Assembly (NCBI GenBank): GCA_024748595.1
Contig: CP072944.1
Location: 590,001 to 654,000, forward strand
Length of the DNA stretch: 64,000 nucleotides
Direction: 5' to 3'
DNA from: Sodalis sp. Ffu
GTDB lineage: Bacteria; Pseudomonadota; Gammaproteobacteria; Enterobacterales; Enterobacteriaceae
A model generated the notes under the pieces. It made no database searches. It was given only the letters and a program-made list of their open reading frames with translations, and had not been told where the DNA came from. Position 1 is the first letter of the stretch; every line of letters begins with the position of its first letter. The position numbers and the translations under genes were made by a program. Of this stretch, positions 1 to 9,802 are shown piece by piece.

Positions 1-258
1 TACAGATTTCGGTAGCGAAATTACTGAGCGCCGTCACAATTTTTATTTTTTTACATACTAAAATGAATCGAGTTTCACTTAATGATCATCCGAAGCAATA
101 ACTAAAGCAGATCAAGATCAATCTGTGTAGCAGGCATCGATCAGGGTATGTACTATTCCTGGCTTTTATAGTCATATCAACAGAGAATTATGCCACTAAG
201 CGCTAATCATGCGCGATGGACTAGGTATATCCAATTCGTTAACATGAGGAGGTATTCA

Positions 259-1188
259 GTGAATACTGCTATGATTATTGGCACTCACGGGTCAGCAGCC
301 AAGCAACTACTAAAAACGGCCGAAATGATTTTAGGAGAACAACAAAACGTCGCTTGGGTCGATTTCGTTCCTGGCGAAAATGCTGAAACACTGATTGAAA
401 AATATATTGCGTTGCTGGCGAATCTTGATACTACGACAGGCGTGTTATTTTTGGTTGATACTTGGGGAGGCAGTCCGTTCAATGCCGCGAGCCGTATTGT
501 AGTCGATAAAGAAAATTATGAGGTCATAACTGGCGTTAATATTCCCATGCTTATCGAAACTTTTATGGCAAGGGACGACAATACCTCTTTCCCAAAACTG
601 GTCAGCATTGCTATGGAGGCGGGACGTGTTGGCGTGAAAGCTCTAAAAACCACGGAATCTACCGAATTAGTCCCTATGGACACCGGTCAGGGAGAGCATA
701 TGACCATTGGCCTAGCACGTATTGACGATCGCTTGATCCATGGTCAGGTTTCGACCAGATGGACTAAAGAGACTAACGTCAAACGTATTATCGTGGTTAA
801 TGACGAAGTAGCTATCGATACAGTGCGTAAAACTCTTCTTACCCAGGCATCGCCCCCAGGTGTCACCGCCCATGTCGTGGACGTAGCCAAAGCCATACGC
901 GTTTATAACAACCCAAAATACGTCAAAGATCGCGTCATGCTGTTATTCACTAACCCCACCGATGTAGTGAGACTGGTTGAAGGTGGTGTAGTAATTACCT
1001 CAGTTAACATCGGGGGTATGGCGTTCCGTCAAGGAAAAATCCAGGTCAACAACGCCGTATCAGTGGATGAAAAAGATATCGAAGCTTTTAAAAAACTCAA
1101 TGAGCTCGGTATTGAATTGGAAGTGCGCAAAGTTTCATCAGATTCGCCACTAAAAATGATGAATTTAATTAAAAAAATCTACAAATAG
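259..1188 (+). CDS. manX: Mannose PTS permease, fused IIAB subunit
   Basis: Cytoplasmic IIAB protein of the mannose/glucose phosphotransferase system. It passes phosphate from HPr to the sugar entering through ManYZ. The IIA active-site motif IGTHG puts the phosphorylated His at residue 10, and the IIB motif DRLIHGQ puts the second at residue 161. The linker between them (about 130-147) is some 14 residues shorter than in E. coli and lacks its Ala/Pro-rich stretch. I chose the GTG at 259 because a GAGGAGG ribosome site sits 6 bases before it and E. coli manX also starts with GTG. The frame stays open upstream to 190, but those residues do not match the family. First gene of manXYZ. Confidence 0.96.
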   Translation: MNTAMIIGTHGSAAKQLLKTAEMILGEQQNVAWVDFVPGENAETLIEKYIALLANLDTTTGVLFLVDTWGGSPFNAASRIVVDKENYEVITGVNIPMLIETFMARDDNTSFPKLVSIAMEAGRVGVKALKTTESTELVPMDTGQGEHMTIGLARIDDRLIHGQVSTRWTKETNVKRIIVVNDEVAIDTVRKTLLTQASPPGVTAHVVDVAKAIRVYNNPKYVKDRVMLLFTNPTDVVRLVEGGVVITSVNIGGMAFRQGKIQVNNAVSVDEKDIEAFKKLNELGIELEVRKVSSDSPLKMMNLIKKIYK

Positions 1189-1258
1189 CGTCCACTCTGG
1201 ACTTTTATATTAAGAACGTAAGTTAGCCTAGAAACGTATAGTCAGAGGAGAAGTGCAA

Positions 1259-2059
1259 ATGGAGATCACAACGCTTCAAATTGTACTGATATTTGTCATC
1301 GCCTGTATTGCTGGCATGGGATCGATTCTCGACGAATTTCAGTTTCATCGTCCATTGGTGACTTGTACCTTAATTGGTTTAGTGCTGGGGGATATGAAAA
1401 CAGGTATCATTATCGGTGGTACATTAGAAATGATCGCGCTTGGCTGGATGAACATCGGTGCCGCAGTGGCGCCTGACGTTGCTCTAGCCTCGCTTATTTC
1501 CACAATTTTAGTTATCGCCGGTAATCAAACCGTCGGGGCAGGTATCGCCTTAGCGATACCGCTAGCGGCAGCAGGTCAGGTGCTGACCATCATTGTACGT
1601 ACTATTACCGTCGCTTTCCAGCATGCTGCCGACAGTGCGGCCGATCGCGGCAACCTCCGAGCTCTGAGCTGGATACACGTCTCAGCGTTGATGCTGCAGG
1701 CAATGCGCATCGCCATTCCGGCGGTTATCGTGGGCATTTCAGTGGGTACTGATGCTGTTCATAGCATTCTCAGTTCAATTCCGGAAATAGTGACCACCGG
1801 CTTAAACATTGCTGGAGGTATGATAGTGGTCGTCGGTTACTCGATGGTCATCAATATGATGCGCGCTGGCCACCTGATCCCGTTCTTTTACCTGGGCTTT
1901 GTCACCGCGGCATTTACCAATTTTAACCTAGTGGCGCTGGGTGTGATTGGCGTGGTGATGGCAATTCTCTATATCCAGCTGAGTCCGCGTTATAACCAGG
2001 GCGCAGGACAGGAAGCACCAAAGCAGAGTGCTAACGATCTTGATAATGAATTGAATTAA
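1259..2059 (+). CDS. manY: Mannose PTS permease, IIC subunit
   Basis: Inner-membrane IIC subunit that forms the sugar translocation path together with ManZ. The 266-residue product equals the E. coli length and is nearly all hydrophobic helices. It keeps the family stretches GSILDEFQFHRP, GGTLEMIALGWMNIGAA and GYSMVINMMRAG. The ATG at 1259 lies 8 bases after an AGAGGAG ribosome site; an upstream in-frame GTG at 1253 is less well placed. It follows manX by about 70 bases and is followed by manZ after 15 bases, so the three are one operon. The polar tail ends in DLDNELN, as in E. coli. Confidence 0.96.
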   Translation: MEITTLQIVLIFVIACIAGMGSILDEFQFHRPLVTCTLIGLVLGDMKTGIIIGGTLEMIALGWMNIGAAVAPDVALASLISTILVIAGNQTVGAGIALAIPLAAAGQVLTIIVRTITVAFQHAADSAADRGNLRALSWIHVSALMLQAMRIAIPAVIVGISVGTDAVHSILSSIPEIVTTGLNIAGGMIVVVGYSMVINMMRAGHLIPFFYLGFVTAAFTNFNLVALGVIGVVMAILYIQLSPRYNQGAGQEAPKQSANDLDNELN

Positions 2060-2074
2060 TAATAGGTAATAGAA

Positions 2075-2923
2075 ATGGTCAATACTACAACTAAAAATCA
2101 AAAAAAACTGACTACCGGCGATATACATGCGGTATTCATTCGCTCGAACCTTTTCCAAGGTTCCTGGAACTTCGAACGTATGCAAGCGCTCGGTTTTTGT
2201 TTCTCCATAGTGCCAGTGATTCGCCGTCTGTATCCAAAAAATAATGACGATCGTAAGCAGGCAATCAAACGACATTTGGAATTCTTTAATACTCATCCTT
2301 ACGTAGCAGCGCCAATACTAGGTGTCACCATGGCGATGGAAGAACAGCGCGCCAATGGTGCAGCAATTGATGATGCAGCTATCAACAACCTGAAAATCGG
2401 TCTAATGGGGCCACTGGCTGGGGTAGGTGATCCGGTATTTTGGGGTACCGTTCGGCCGGTATTTGCCGCCTTAGGCGCTGGCCTTGCCATGAATGGTAGT
2501 CTGCTAGGCTCGCTATTATTCTTTATACTATTCAATCTGGTGCGTTTGGCAACACGTTACTATGGCGTGGTTTACGGCTACCGCAAAGGGATCAATATAG
2601 TTAATGATATGGGCGGCGGTTTTTTGCAAAAACTAACAGAAGGTTCGTCGATTCTAGGGCTGTTTGTAATGGGCGCACTTGTTAATAAATGGACCCATGT
2701 TAATATTCCATTCGTAGTATCACGTATCACCAATAGCGAAGGTCAAACCACCGTCACCACAGTACAATCCATTCTTGATCAACTGATGCCTGGACTAGTG
2801 CCGCTAATGCTTACTTTCGGCTGTATGTGGCTGCTGCGCCGCAAAATAAACTCATTGTGGATCATCATGGGCTTCTTTATTATTGGTATTTTTGGTTACT
2901 GGGTTGGTCTATTAGGCCTGTAA
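2075..2923 (+). CDS. manZ: Mannose PTS permease, IID subunit
   Basis: Inner-membrane IID subunit, partner of ManY in mannose, glucose and amino-sugar uptake. The 282 residues match the E. coli length of about 283. Conserved family segments are visible, such as SNLFQGSWNFERMQALGF near residue 25, GLMGPLAGVGDP near 110 and KLTEGSSILGLFVMGALV. It is the last gene of manXYZ and is closed by the strong hairpin at 2934-2976. The intact operon suggests the symbiont still imports host sugars through the PTS. The E. coli neighbours yobD, mntP and rlmA, expected between manZ and cspC, are absent. Confidence 0.96.
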   Translation: MVNTTTKNQKKLTTGDIHAVFIRSNLFQGSWNFERMQALGFCFSIVPVIRRLYPKNNDDRKQAIKRHLEFFNTHPYVAAPILGVTMAMEEQRANGAAIDDAAINNLKIGLMGPLAGVGDPVFWGTVRPVFAALGAGLAMNGSLLGSLLFFILFNLVRLATRYYGVVYGYRKGINIVNDMGGGFLQKLTEGSSILGLFVMGALVNKWTHVNIPFVVSRITNSEGQTTVTTVQSILDQLMPGLVPLMLTFGCMWLLRRKINSLWIIMGFFIIGIFGYWVGLLGL

Positions 2924-2933
2924 CTACACAGTC

Positions 2934-2976
2934 CAAAAACAAAAACCAGGGAGCTCCCTGGTTTTTGTTTTTTTTA
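2934..2976 (+). terminator. Rho-independent terminator of manXYZ
   Basis: A perfect palindrome centred on GAGCTC (2940-2967: C, five A, CCAGGGAGCTCCCTGG, five T, G) is extended by flanking A and T runs. It is followed by an unbroken T tract on the + strand and begins about ten bases after the manZ stop. The A tract before the stem could let it act on the other strand too. Confidence 0.92.
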
Positions 2977-3560
2977 ATAACTAACTTTGTTGATTTGTTA
3001 AATACATATAAAAGAATAGAGAGTATCCATCTTTTTTAGGAAAAATCTTTTTATAACATAGCCAAAATTTAAAATCACTAATTGACAAAGCTAAAAAACC
3101 ATCAGTAAACGCGATTTACTGAAAATCATGATCAGGACACTTTGGCATCAATATTTTACTTGATGCTACGAGCATTACAAATTTTCATGAATATTTTTCT
3201 AGTGTTACCACTATTATGTTAACTGTGGTAAGGACTGTGGTGAAAGTGAATAACAAAAAGAGAATACCGATACTGGCACAAGCAGTATGTGATAGACGAT
3301 GGTACTAGATACACCACTACATGAAATCATCCTATCTGACTGTCCGCTGCATAATCTAACAGATGAAAAGCATTACTTGAACTTTTTGTCGCAACAAGCG
3401 TGTCGAAAAATCAACTAAAAAACAACAACACGGATCAGATATGTATAGTGAATGATAGTGATGTGTTTATTAACATTGAATAGTAAATAATAATCAGCCT
3501 AAAAATAAAATCAAGTCATTCAGATACAGAAAAATATTAAACATATTGTTTAGACTTTCA
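2977..3560 (+). mobile_element. Relic of IS903-type (IS5 family) insertion sequence, copy 1
   Basis: Decayed transposase, readable only across stops and frameshifts. At 3066 the translation starts FKITN, like the KITNW start of IS903 transposases. Near 3180 it reads FMNIFLV, like FKLMNVPL, and near 3320 HEIILSDCPLHNLTDE, like HEIICSDLSLNNVTD. An end-like sequence TTTGTTGATTTGTTAAA lies near 2984. There is no usable reading frame, and the limits are approximate. It occupies the place where E. coli has yobD, mntP and rlmA. Confidence 0.68.
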
Positions 3561-3611
3561 TGGCTTACACTATATAGCAGTATACTTAATAAGAAAAAAT
3601 TTAAATAATTA

Positions 3612-3660
3612 AATCCCCCCTAAAATGCATAGGGCCTCTATAGGGGGGCATAAATATTAT
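3612..3660 (-). terminator. Probable terminator of cspC
   Basis: Eight-base inverted repeat CCCCCCTA (3615-3622) / TAGGGGGG (3641-3648) with an 18-base loop, just after the cspC stop on the minus strand. An AT-rich stretch follows rather than a clean T run, so termination strength is uncertain. Confidence 0.55.
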
Positions 3661-3692
3661 CACTACAACGTGACTAACTATAGTAACGGATA

Positions 3693-3902
3693 TTACAGGG
3701 CCGTTACATTAACAGCTGAAGGTCCTTTTTGGCCATCCTGGATTTCAAATTCTACGTTCTGACCTTCGGCCAGGGTCTTGAAGCCATTACCTTGAATAGC
3801 GGAAAAATGTACAAACACATCTTTACTGCCATCTGCCGGAGTAATGAAACCAAAACCTTTAGATTCGTTGAACCACTTCACTTGACCTTTGATCTTTGCC
3901 AT
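3693..3902 (-). CDS. cspC: Cold-shock-like RNA chaperone CspC
   Basis: Small single-stranded nucleic-acid binding protein of the cold-shock domain family; in E. coli it is constitutive and stabilises selected transcripts. The 69 residues contain both RNA-binding motifs, KGFGFITP (about 15-22) and VFVHFSAI (about 29-36). Overall it is nearly identical to E. coli CspC, and position near manXYZ supports CspC over CspE. A ribosome site AAAGGAAA lies just upstream. In E. coli it is the second gene of a yobF-cspC operon. Here yobF sits directly upstream but carries a frameshift, so cspC expression may now depend on the old leader alone. Confidence 0.96.
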   Translation of the reverse strand: MAKIKGQVKWFNESKGFGFITPADGSKDVFVHFSAIQGNGFKTLAEGQNVEFEIQDGQKGPSAVNVTAL

Positions 3903-3925
3903 CTTGCATATTTCCTTTAGAATGT

Positions 3926-4059
3926 TTAAATCGCCCTATGGCGATACAGAGACAAATTGGAGTCGTTACTGCTTGAGGCACTAAGATAAGGATCGGCAGA
4001 GAAGCGGTATGCAAAGATATCGTCTTTACGCAATACTCCTTTACGAAAATGCTACTCAT
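3926..4059 (-). pseudogene. yobF: yobF, one-base deletion at codon 6
   Basis: Remnant of the small stress protein encoded just before cspC. From the ATG at 4059 the frame reads MSSIF. One base is then missing compared with E. coli (AGT has become GT). In the shifted frame the protein continues as KDDIFAYRFSADPYLSASSS, matching the E. coli segment VEYRFSAEPYIGASCS, to a stop at 3926-3928. The total of 134 bases equals 45 codons minus one base. A TTG preceded by AAAGGAG lies in the restored frame and could allow a short 34-residue product, but the spacing is poor. I call it a pseudogene. Confidence 0.8.
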
Positions 4060-4399
4060 ATACAGAACTGTACCTCATTTTACCCAATTGCGTTATCACA
4101 TACTCTGTAATCAATGGCAAGCAATTTTTAATAAGGGCGGATATGTTACATATAATTAAAACATTTGCAAAAAAATTAAACATACCTACATTTCTACTTT
4201 AGGTTACTTTGTTAAATCCATCTAATCGTTAAGTTGTTCACACCATCAATATGGTAAGATAAATACTTGACAAATTATTTTTTAAAGCACTACCCCTTCA
4301 TGTATTTATCCTAGTGGGTATTCTAATCTGGTAAATCGAATCACCATTGCATTCATGACATGGTGATTACCATCAGGTAACCAACTTTTTGCTTTTAGA

Positions 4400-4758
4400 T
4401 AAGCATTCTGTTAAACGTTAATGTCAACAGCATGGTTTCTATCATCAAGTTAATCATAGACTCCTATTGGAGAGGTATCAACGGTTTGATTCCTTAAGTC
4501 AATAACGCATCCTGGCCAACGTGCGTATCACATAATTTAGTTATAATAACCTCCGGTATGTTTCTGCAAGCAAGCGCCATGATTCTAAATCCATTACATT
4601 ATTAGCAATAAATCATACCTGATGGATATCATGTATCGTTATCCATCAGGTACATATTGTTTGCACCAAATATATCGCTCTTGAGCGTGTATTCTGACTT
4701 CTTCTAATAATGAAAAAGAGCTTATTAATTTTTCCATGAAAAACTCTCTAATGGCAAT
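4400..4758 (-). mobile_element. Probable minus-strand IS903-type relic
   Basis: The reverse complement of 4676-4760 contains GAAGTCAGAATACACGC, which resembles the EWKVR-HG part of the same transposase seen in other copies, and an ATTGCCATT segment like theirs. An end-like TTTGTTAAATCC lies at 4208. Limits are rough and the match is weaker than for the other copies. Confidence 0.4.
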
Positions 4759-4759
4759 G

Positions 4760-5212
4760 CAAAATTAAAAATCACTAATGAGGTGTACTACAACAAGACC
4801 CCTTCATCAAAATGTGAAAACACTGACTTCTGATTGGATATTTCACGCATTACCTTATAAAAAATACAATCATTCAAAATAAAACGACCAGTCCACTATT
4901 TGGAAATGGGCATACGCACTGTTTTGATATTAAATCCTGACGCTAAAATCATTATAAAAATTGTGTAAACTACATTACAATTAATAAATGCCCTTCTTGC
5001 AACATGCAAAAAAACTAAAAAAGCTTGGCTACCATCGTACATTCTTTGACATAGACAGCCATCTCACAAAAAAAATACAATAACGATTCTATGAACGCAT
5101 TACATGAAAAACTTACGATACAAATATAAGTCCTTACTAGACGATTAGATTGAACAAGCTTATCATGAGAATGATTCACATAGATCAATCAATTTTGTTC
5201 AACAAAACTTAT
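4760..5212 (+). mobile_element. Relic of IS903-type insertion sequence, copy 2
   Basis: The start KITN at about 4769 is followed by YYNKTPSSKC, like the AYNKAL-KRG region of IS903 transposases. Near 5030 the translation GYHRTFFDIDSHLTKKIQ matches the GYHRRSLAETAM-R-K tail. An end-like TTTTGTTCAACAAAAC closes it near 5192-5208. Most of the middle is deleted and stops are frequent. Confidence 0.62.
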
Positions 5213-5593
5213 AAGACCTCGTAATGCCGGTAGAAAATCAGGTGAATGATTTATTTTAACATTAAATACAGTACAGATATTCATCACAAAAAAGCGTACT
5301 AACTGCCCTATTTTGAGCAATTTTATTCTGTTATACTAGGTATGGAGATAAGAGTCTTGTATTTTAGTTTGCCTAATTAATAAATTTTATCCTTGCCATG
5401 AGAGAACTTTTCCTGAAAAAATTAATAGTTTACCTTTTATTATTAGAAATAAGTCCCATTTATTCAACAAACTTTTAGACGATATAAAATTTTATGATTT
5501 GTTATGCCCCAAATAGATTTACAGATTCCATCACTTGGAATAGATTGAATCGCTTTTTTAATTGTGCAGTACCTGGAGCTAAGTGGATTTATC

Positions 5594-6652
5594 ATGAATT
5601 ACCTCAACGATGATTTAAGAATTACCAAAATTAAAGAGCTACTGCCGCCAGTAGCGTTATTAGAGAAATTTCCAGCAACGGATCGCGCCGCACGCACCGT
5701 TTCATCTACACGTTCCGCAATCCATAATATCCTCAAAGGTAATGATGATCGTCTACTGGTGGTTATCGGTCCTTGCTCTATTCATGATCCCAACGCTGCG
5801 ATGGAGTATGCTTCCCGTCTGCTAGCGCTGCGTGAATTCCTGAATGGCGAACTGGAAGTGGTGATGCGGGTTTATTTTGAAAAACCGCGCACCACTGTTG
5901 GCTGGAAAGGAATGATTAATGACCCGCATATGAATGGCAGCTTTCAAATTAATGAAGGCCTACGCATAGCACGCCGTTTACTCTTAGAGATTAATGATAA
6001 CGGACTGCCGGCCGCAGGAGAATTTCTCGATATGATCACCCCGCAATATTTGGCTGACCTGATGAGCTGGGGTGCCATCGGTGCTCGTACCACAGAATCA
6101 CAGGTTCACCGTGAACTAGCCTCTGGACTTTCCTGTCCGGTAGGTTTCAAAAACGGAACTGATGGCACCATTAAAGTAGCGATCGACGCCATCAACGCTG
6201 CCAGCACACCGCACTGTTTTTTATCAGTCACTAAATGGGGCCATTCCGCTATTGTCAATACCATCGGTAACACTGACTGTCATATTATATTACGCGGTGG
6301 ACGATCGCCTAACTACAGTGCCCATCATGTCAAAGCGGTAAAAGAAGCATTGGCCAAAGCAGAACTGCCAACGCAAGTGGTGATTGACTTCAGCCACTCC
6401 AACAGCAGCAAACAATTCAAAAAACAAATGACGGTAGCGGAAAATGTTTGCCAACAGCTACGCACTGGAGAAACTGGTATCATCGGAGTAATGGTGGAAA
6501 GCAACCTGATAGAGGGAAATCAGAGTGCCGATAGTAGTTCTTTATTATATGGTCAGAGCGTAACCGATGCCTGTATAGGCTGGGAAGATACAAAAATCTT
6601 GCTAGAACAATTAGCACAAGCGGTTCGTGCCCGGCGTGTCGCAGATAAATAA
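5594..6652 (+). CDS. aroG: DAHP synthase, phenylalanine-sensitive type
   Basis: 3-deoxy-D-arabino-heptulosonate 7-phosphate synthase. It joins phosphoenolpyruvate and erythrose 4-phosphate, the first step of the shikimate pathway. The start MNYLNDDLRI at 5594 aligns with the E. coli AroG start; an in-frame ATG at 5564 adds ten unrelated residues. The product is 352 residues against 350. Family motifs are present: VVIGPCSIHD (about 62), KPRTTVGWKG (about 97) and FKNGTDG. Residues tied to phenylalanine inhibition in AroG (DMITP near 146-150, the Ser of ELASGL near 180, CFLS near 209) are unchanged, so feedback control by phenylalanine looks retained. Convergent with gpmA; this pair is inverted next to nadA compared with E. 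coli. Confidence 0.97.
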   Translation: MNYLNDDLRITKIKELLPPVALLEKFPATDRAARTVSSTRSAIHNILKGNDDRLLVVIGPCSIHDPNAAMEYASRLLALREFLNGELEVVMRVYFEKPRTTVGWKGMINDPHMNGSFQINEGLRIARRLLLEINDNGLPAAGEFLDMITPQYLADLMSWGAIGARTTESQVHRELASGLSCPVGFKNGTDGTIKVAIDAINAASTPHCFLSVTKWGHSAIVNTIGNTDCHIILRGGRSPNYSAHHVKAVKEALAKAELPTQVVIDFSHSNSSKQFKKQMTVAENVCQQLRTGETGIIGVMVESNLIEGNQSADSSSLLYGQSVTDACIGWEDTKILLEQLAQAVRARRVADK

Positions 6653-6759
6653 AAGCCACACCTATGCTTGCTGGCTACCATATAGCAGAAATGTCTAAGC
6701 ATATACTTCATGCCCAGAGAAACTGCAATTTTGGTTTATTTTTAGCGACTGCAGCTGTT

Positions 6760-7473
6760 TTATGGTACTTTCGTTGGCATTGTCAAATAATAATGCTTAC
6801 TCGGTTTTATGTTGTCATCGAACTGGTATACCAGAGGTATACCAGTTGGTATATTCAACTCAAAAATTTCCTCTTCGCTCATATTATCCAGAATTTTTAC
6901 CATAGCACGGATAGAGTTACCATGGGCGGTAATAATAACCAGCTCACCGCTTTTTATACGCGGCAAGATAACCTTATACCAATAAGGCATTACCCGATCG
7001 ATGGTTAATGCCAAGCTTTCGGCGCTGGGCAGTTCAGCATCTCTTAGATTAGCGTAACGTGCGTCATATCCCGAAAAACGTGCGTCATTTCGGATCAATT
7101 CCGGTGGGGTAACAAAAAATCCGCGACGCCATTGTTTAACCTGCTCATCGCCGTATTTTTTAGCAGTTTCCGCTTTATTCAGGCCCTGTAGCGCCCCATA
7201 GTGGCGCTCGTTCAGACGCCAAGATTTTTCGACCGGTAACCAAGCTTGGTCCAGTTCATCCAGTATTATCCAAAGAGTATGAATAGCGCGCTTCAATACT
7301 GAAGTATAAGCGAAATCAAAGACAAACCCTCTCTCTTTTAATATCTGGCCCGCCTGTTTAGCTTCAGTGCGACCTTTGTCTGACAAATCAACATCGGTCC
7401 AGCCGGTAAAACGATTTTCATTATTCCACTGGCTTTCACCGTGACGTATTAGTACCAATTTAGTTACAGTCAT
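6760..7473 (-). CDS. gpmA: 2,3-bisphosphoglycerate-dependent phosphoglycerate mutase
   Basis: Glycolytic enzyme that interconverts 3- and 2-phosphoglycerate through a phosphohistidine. RHGES gives catalytic His11 and ITAHGNS gives His184; [18 protein letters not shown] and KQWRRG are all present. I chose the ATG at 7473, with GAGGA 8 bases upstream, rather than the ATG at 7488 which overlaps that ribosome site. The 238-residue product lacks about 12 residues of the flexible C-terminal tail seen in E. coli (250). The end [10 protein letters not shown] is altered, but the folded core is complete. Its 3' end faces aroG. Confidence 0.96.
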   Translation of the reverse strand: MTVTKLVLIRHGESQWNNENRFTGWTDVDLSDKGRTEAKQAGQILKERGFVFDFAYTSVLKRAIHTLWIILDELDQAWLPVEKSWRLNERHYGALQGLNKAETAKKYGDEQVKQWRRGFFVTPPELIRNDARFSGYDARYANLRDAELPSAESLALTIDRVMPYWYKVILPRIKSGELVIITAHGNSIRAMVKILDNMSEEEIFELNIPTGIPLVYQFDDNIKPSKHYYLTMPTKVP

Positions 7474-8329
7474 TACACTATTCCTCAAAGTTCTAAATTT
7501 TTATGACAACTTTCCATAATTATATAGACTGGCGATGCCAAGCAACAATTACCTATAGAATCTCCAGCGAATTAATTTATTTGACTAAAACAATTACAGC
7601 GTGTCACGAACAAACTTGGAAAATAAATAGTCCTACGGACTAACTAGAATGTTAGTTGCTATCATCCAGAATAATTTATACTGTACGACAAAATTTGCTT
7701 TCTACGAGACGTCGCTATAATTGAGATATTCTACTTTCCAAAATGCTGGAAATAAATTGATTACCATCGTGACACATATATAAAATAGCCAGTGATGTCC
7801 CGAATAAAACAACTATGCAGCTTAAATTCTTGACATTACAAAATACTATTGCCCAAATGAAAGACTCCGTAGCCATACTCGTATCAAAAATAATCCCGCA
7901 TAGTCTAATCTATTCAACTAGACAAGTGGCTAAAAGCCTATTTAACAAGACTAAAGTGCGTCAATAGTTAGATTGATTTACAAAGCCCATATAACATAGT
8001 TCTCAGCGTTACTAACTAAAGAAAGCAACCGCACCCACATATTATCTAAACTATGTTTTAGTTAATTACTATACGCGATAACAGCGAATACTATATTGTG
8101 GCCGGAGCGGCTACACAGATTATGCAAATGAATAGAGTTGGATCATAATCATATCTTATTTTAACCAACACTGCCTTTTAGTTTCATTCAAACTCTATAA
8201 GAGCAAACTATACAAAGTACGTAATCAAATTTAAAAAAATAATAAATTATGATTACATTGATGTATTATAGTTAGTTACATATTCATTAGTATTATTGTC
8301 ATTAATGATTTTAAAGAATCACCAGCGTT
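7474..8329. other. Spacer between gpmA and nadA
   Basis: No intact gene. Apart from the transposase tail (7700-7992) I recognise nothing. E. coli has pnuC, zitB and ybgS here. I looked for pnuC downstream of nadA on the minus strand and found no convincing trace. Confidence 0.6.
7700..7992 (+). mobile_element. IS903-type relic, 3' part, copy 3
   Basis: Near 7757 the translation reads DYHRDTYIK, then (after one stop) PVMSRIKQLCSL, a clear match to the DYHRRSIAETAMSRIKQL tail of IS903-type transposases. An IR-like GATTTACAAAGCC follows at 7973-7985. The 5' part is not recognisable. Confidence 0.65.
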
Positions 8330-9379
8330 TTAACGCCTTGGAAGAGCAGCGGCAAACGATAACATACGGTTGAGTGGTATCAAAGCGCGCTGCCGCACAG
8401 ATTCTTCAATCCGCACCTCATGTTGCGCACCACCATGCTCCAACCCCTCGGCGATGATTTTAAGGTTATTCATCGCCATCCACGGACAATGTGCACAACT
8501 GCGGCAAGCTGCTCCTGCACCAGCGGTAGGAGCTTTTAGCAAGCTTTTTTTTGGACAAGCTTGCTGCATTTTATAAAAAATTCCATGATCGGTCGCAACA
8601 ATAATCTGCTGGTGTGGCAAGGTCTGGGCCGCACAGATTAGCTGGCTAGTGGAACCAACCGCAGTGGCTAAATCAACAATTGCCTGCGGTGACTCGGGAT
8701 GTACCAGCACCGCTGCATCAGGATAGACCCTTTTCATACGCAACAGCGCTTGAGTTTTAAATTCGTCATGAACAATACAAGCGCTCTGCCAACACTGCAT
8801 ATCTGCACCAGTTTGTTTTTGCACATAACGGCCAAGGTGACGATCAGGAGCCCAAATAATCTTTTCACCTAAACTATCAAGATAATCGATAAGTTCCACC
8901 GCGATACTGGAAGTCACTACCCAATCAGCGCGCGCTTTGACCGCTGCTGAAGTATTAGCATAAACCACAACAGTCCGATCAGGATGATCATCGCAGAAAG
9001 CGCTAAAAGCTTCCGGTGAGCAACCTAGATCCAACGAACATTCAGCCTTTAGCGTCGGCATTAATACAACTTTCTCCGGACTGAGGATTTTAGCAGTCTC
9101 GCCCATAAAACGTACGCCAGCCACTATCAGCGTAGTAGCATGATGCTGATTACCAAACCGTGCCATCTCCAGCGAATCAGCCACACAACCGCCTGTCGTT
9201 TCTGCCAATGCCTGAATTTCCGGGTCGGTATAATAATGGGCAATAATCACGGCGTTACGCGCCTTCAACAGGCGGATAATAGTGTGTCGCAATTCAACTT
9301 TTTCCTCCACCTTTAGCGCCGCGGTTTTGGGGGGGAAAGAATAGATGACACCATTGATGTCCAATAATTCACTCCTCAC
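8330..9379 (-). CDS. nadA: Quinolinate synthase A
   Basis: 4Fe-4S enzyme that condenses iminoaspartate with dihydroxyacetone phosphate to quinolinate in de novo NAD synthesis. The three cluster cysteines are present at about 114 (ECSLDLG), 201 (SACIVHDE) and 298 (within CRSCAHC). Other signatures are [30 protein letters not shown] and VHPESP. Length is 349 residues against 347 in E. coli. The start is ambiguous. The GTG at 9379 opens the frame, but a TTG at 9364 has AGGAG 7 bases upstream and aligns better with the family N-terminus. Oddly, no nadB is visible, so iminoaspartate must come from elsewhere in the genome or the host. Confidence 0.95.
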   Translation of the reverse strand: MRSELLDINGVIYSFPPKTAALKVEEKVELRHTIIRLLKARNAVIIAHYYTDPEIQALAETTGGCVADSLEMARFGNQHHATTLIVAGVRFMGETAKILSPEKVVLMPTLKAECSLDLGCSPEAFSAFCDDHPDRTVVVYANTSAAVKARADWVVTSSIAVELIDYLDSLGEKIIWAPDRHLGRYVQKQTGADMQCWQSACIVHDEFKTQALLRMKRVYPDAAVLVHPESPQAIVDLATAVGSTSQLICAAQTLPHQQIIVATDHGIFYKMQQACPKKSLLKAPTAGAGAACRSCAHCPWMAMNNLKIIAEGLEHGGAQHEVRIEESVRQRALIPLNRMLSFAAALPRR

Positions 9380-9802
9380 TGCTTTTATAGGCTACTTTGC
9401 CGCTGGCAGCTGTCCGATGAAGAGAAAATAGCCGATATCAGAGATATTTCGTATGTTAAAGTTAAATACCATACGAAATTTTACTGCAATTGTCGCGTTA
9501 ATTTTGTGGGCTTGCTGTTAAAAATGTAGCATAAAATACTTGAGTAAAGTTTGGTGCAAAAATAGCCAAAAGGAAGCTCAGCGAAAAGATTAATGTCTAA
9601 ATAAAATCACCACATTCCTCATCACGATTATTTGCTCGCATTGACAGTAAATGTTATAGTGTTGAAATAATATTCGTGGCTAGATATCTCTTTCCTCCCT
9701 AGCTAAGTTTGAGGGTCAATTCAAACCAACGAGTATGTTAAGAATAATGATAATTTACGCAGTCGCTTAAACATCATTATTAATGATTACAAGCCTAAAG
9801 TA
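9380..9802. other. Spacer between nadA and cpoB, without tRNA genes
   Basis: E. coli has a cluster of tRNA-Lys and tRNA-Val genes at this position. I found no cloverleaf or CCA-ended tRNA here on either strand, nor any other feature. Confidence 0.55.

Larger units (their letters stand above)
4060..5593. other. Gene-free spacer between yobF and aroG
   Basis: No intact gene. It holds the IS903-type relics listed separately and, at 5459-5476, another end-like TATTCAACAAAC. I see no trace of mgrB, yebO or kdgR, which follow cspC-yobF in E. coli. The junction to aroG is a rearrangement relative to E. coli, where these blocks lie far apart. Confidence 0.6.

Noticed and set aside
1-258. CRP site or promoter before manX
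   Set aside because: No convincing GTGA-N6-TCAC or -35/-10 pair could be singled out in this AT-rich stretch.
6664-7008. 114-codon open frame on the + strand
   Set aside because: Antisense shadow of gpmA; no family resemblance and no ribosome site.
7474-8329. pnuC remnant downstream of nadA
   Set aside because: No stretch of PnuC-like hydrophobic sequence could be read on the minus strand.
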